This document shows, one piece after another, positions 14,876-15,274 of a DNA stretch of 15,274 bases. How positions within the stretch are numbered: the first letter of the stretch is position 1; each line of letters begins with the position of its first letter. The position numbers and the translations under genes are program-made. The DNA is from JAKPUX01 sp035353815 (lineage in GTDB: Bacteria > Zhuqueibacterota > Zhuqueibacteria > Residuimicrobiales > Residuimicrobiaceae): contig DAOQAG010000077.1 of NCBI GenBank assembly GCA_035353815.1, positions 1 to 15,274 of the forward strand, given 5' to 3'. The notes beneath the pieces were generated by a model. The model made no database searches and had not been told where the DNA came from. It saw only the letters and a program-made list of their open reading frames with translations.

Positions 14876-14891
14876 GCCGCCTCCTTGCCAT

Positions 14892-14924
14892 AAAAAAGCC
14901 CACCAGATGCAGAGCGCGGTGGGC
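14892..14924 (-). terminator. Attenuator: intrinsic terminator in the aro operon leader
   Basis: On the minus strand GCCCACC (14918-14924) pairs perfectly with GGTGGGC (14898-14904) around a 13-base loop, followed at once by six T (14892-14897). It lies inside the leader, after the leader-peptide ORF and five bases before the chorismate mutase Shine-Dalgarno, so it ends transcription ahead of all structural genes unless its 5' arm is captured by the antiterminator. Confidence 0.9.
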
Positions 14925-14975
14925 GGATACGGTCGTCGTTGTGGAGTTCGCCGGGGGGTTATCCGCTGCTGCCGC
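14916..14975 (-). promoter_or_regulatory. Antiterminator stem, mutually exclusive with the attenuator
   Basis: On the minus strand GCGGATA (14960-14966), which spans the last codon and the stop of the leader peptide, is perfectly complementary to TATCCGC (14923-14929). Beyond a small interior loop (CAGCA against CCA), GCGG (14972-14975) pairs with CCGC (14916-14919). The downstream arm covers the whole 5' arm of the terminator (14918-14924), so the two structures cannot coexist. A ribosome paused at Tyr9-Phe12 would leave the upstream arm free, while one reaching the stop codon would mask it. Pairing is seen; the mechanism follows the known trp/phe leader model. Confidence 0.8.
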
Positions 14976-15021
14976 AAAACAGGCTGAAAAAATAGTAGAG
15001 GGTGTTGCGAGAAAGATTCAT
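14959..15021 (-). CDS. Tyr/Phe-rich leader peptide of the aro operon
   Basis: A 20-codon ORF starts at ATG 15021 and stops at TAA 14959-14961. It reads MNLSRNTL then YYFFSLFC then GSSG. Tyr9, Tyr10, Phe11 and Phe12 are consecutive (codons TAC TAT TTT TTC, 14986-14997) and Phe15 follows: five of 20 residues are Phe or Tyr, the end products of the pathway encoded downstream. Length, composition, distance to a terminator and overlap of the ORF's end with an antiterminator arm are as in the known phe and trp operon leader peptides. The weak point is the ribosome-binding site: only GGGA about 13 bases upstream is visible. The peptide itself would have no function; its translation is the sensor for charged tRNA-Tyr and tRNA-Phe. 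Confidence 0.82.
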   Translation of the reverse strand: MNLSRNTLYYFFSLFCGSSG

Positions 15022-15048
15022 CGTATTGCACGTTTCCCGTACGAATGG

Positions 15049-15087
15049 ATTATACTCTGAATTTACGAAAATTATGACCATTCGCAA
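15049..15087 (-). promoter_or_regulatory. Candidate promoter(s) of the aro operon
   Basis: Two readings overlap on the minus strand. A perfect -10 TATAAT lies at 15049-15054 but lacks a good -35. Alternatively TTGCGA (15082-15087) with a 16-base spacer precedes TAAATT (15060-15065). Either would start the RNA about 20-35 bases before the leader-peptide ATG at 15021, as expected for an attenuated operon. The region is AT-rich between GC-rich repeats and the leader. Confidence 0.55.
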
Positions 15088-15274
15088 GTCTTTTTTTATC
15101 TCCACCCTGCGCGGTGGCTGGTGCCGCCGGGGCCTGCGGTGGGGTCAGGGGGCGCCTGGGTTGCACATGTGCAGCGGCCGGCGCTGCCGGGGCCTGCGGT
15201 GGGATCAAGAGGCGCCTGGAAGTCTTTTTTTATCTCCACCCTGCGCGGTGGCTGGTGCCGCCGGGGCCTGCGGT
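15086..15274. repeat. Identical 55-bp direct repeats and sub-repeats at the window's right edge
   Basis: A 55-bp unit starting AAGTC-TTTTTTT-ATCTCC occurs at 15086-15140 and again, with no difference, at 15220-15274, 134 bp apart; the second ends with the window. Inside, a 17-bp core starting CCGGGGCCTGCGG recurs at 15127-15143 and 15187-15203, offset 60, followed by similar GGCGCCTGG. Each 55-bp unit contains a small stem CCACC...GGTGG after the T-run. The T-run precedes the stem on the plus strand, so it is not a terminator. No gene is seen here. Confidence 0.88.

Noticed and set aside
14615..15031. 138-codon form of the chorismate mutase starting at GTG 15031
   Set aside because: The extra 52 residues run through the leader-peptide region, the antiterminator and the terminator, and are Arg/Pro-rich with no family likeness. 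The ATG at 14875 has a strong Shine-Dalgarno four bases away and gives the normal AroQ-domain length. The open frame is probably chance in GC-rich DNA.
14876..15060. T-box or other riboswitch as the regulator of the aro operon
   Set aside because: No T-box core sequence or specifier-loop layout is visible and the leader is short; the Tyr/Phe ORF with overlapping antiterminator explains the region better.
15091..15117. Terminator at the 55-bp repeat (T-run with CCACC...GGTGG stem)
   Set aside because: The T-run precedes the stem on the plus strand, and on the minus strand the stem is followed by A residues, so neither strand has the order stem then T-run.

Overview
The window is about 15.3 kb of GC-rich bacterial DNA. 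It is probably a draft or metagenome scaffold, because it carries a run of exactly 100 N and breaks off inside repeats. The best clue to the organism is a secreted protein whose C-terminus is a FlgD-like / type IX-style sorting module of the NYPNPFNP...YNLLGQ...G.Y.Y.L kind. Such modules are common in the FCB superphylum and relatives (Calditrichota, KSB1, Ignavibacteria, Zixibacteria). I infer an uncultured member of that broad group and cannot name a species.

Left part (1-6600): a hemolysin-III/PAQR membrane protein cut by the window edge (+), a hairpin and terminator region, then the succinyl-CoA synthetase pair sucC-sucD (-). Next come a 64-bp repeat array broken by the assembly gap, an AI-2E/PerM-type membrane protein (+) whose last codons lie in a 74-bp duplication, a bidirectional terminator, and the sorting-domain protein (-).

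Right part (6848-15087): a tightly packed minus-strand operon in the order leader peptide/attenuator - chorismate mutase - aroF - tyrA - aroA - aroE - aroC - aroK - aroB - aroQ. The last eight genes and the mutase supply all seven shikimate steps from DAHP to chorismate, plus the chorismate mutase and prephenate dehydrogenase steps towards tyrosine. Most junctions are overlaps or gaps under 30 nt; the exception is a 114-nt spacer between aroA and aroE.

The main discovery is upstream of the chorismate mutase. A promoter-like sequence is followed by a 20-codon leader ORF with consecutive Tyr-Tyr-Phe-Phe codons and a further Phe. Its last codons can pair with the 5' arm of a GC-rich hairpin that is followed by six U residues just before the Shine-Dalgarno of the first structural gene. 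This is the full layout of ribosome-mediated transcription attenuation, here apparently controlling a whole shikimate operon by Phe/Tyr-tRNA charging. The DAHP synthase has an N-terminal regulatory-type domain and the prephenate dehydrogenase a C-terminal ACT domain, so feedback on the enzymes probably adds a second layer.

The right edge (15086-15274) is made of GC-rich repeats, including an identical 55-bp unit present twice; the sequence ends exactly with the second copy.
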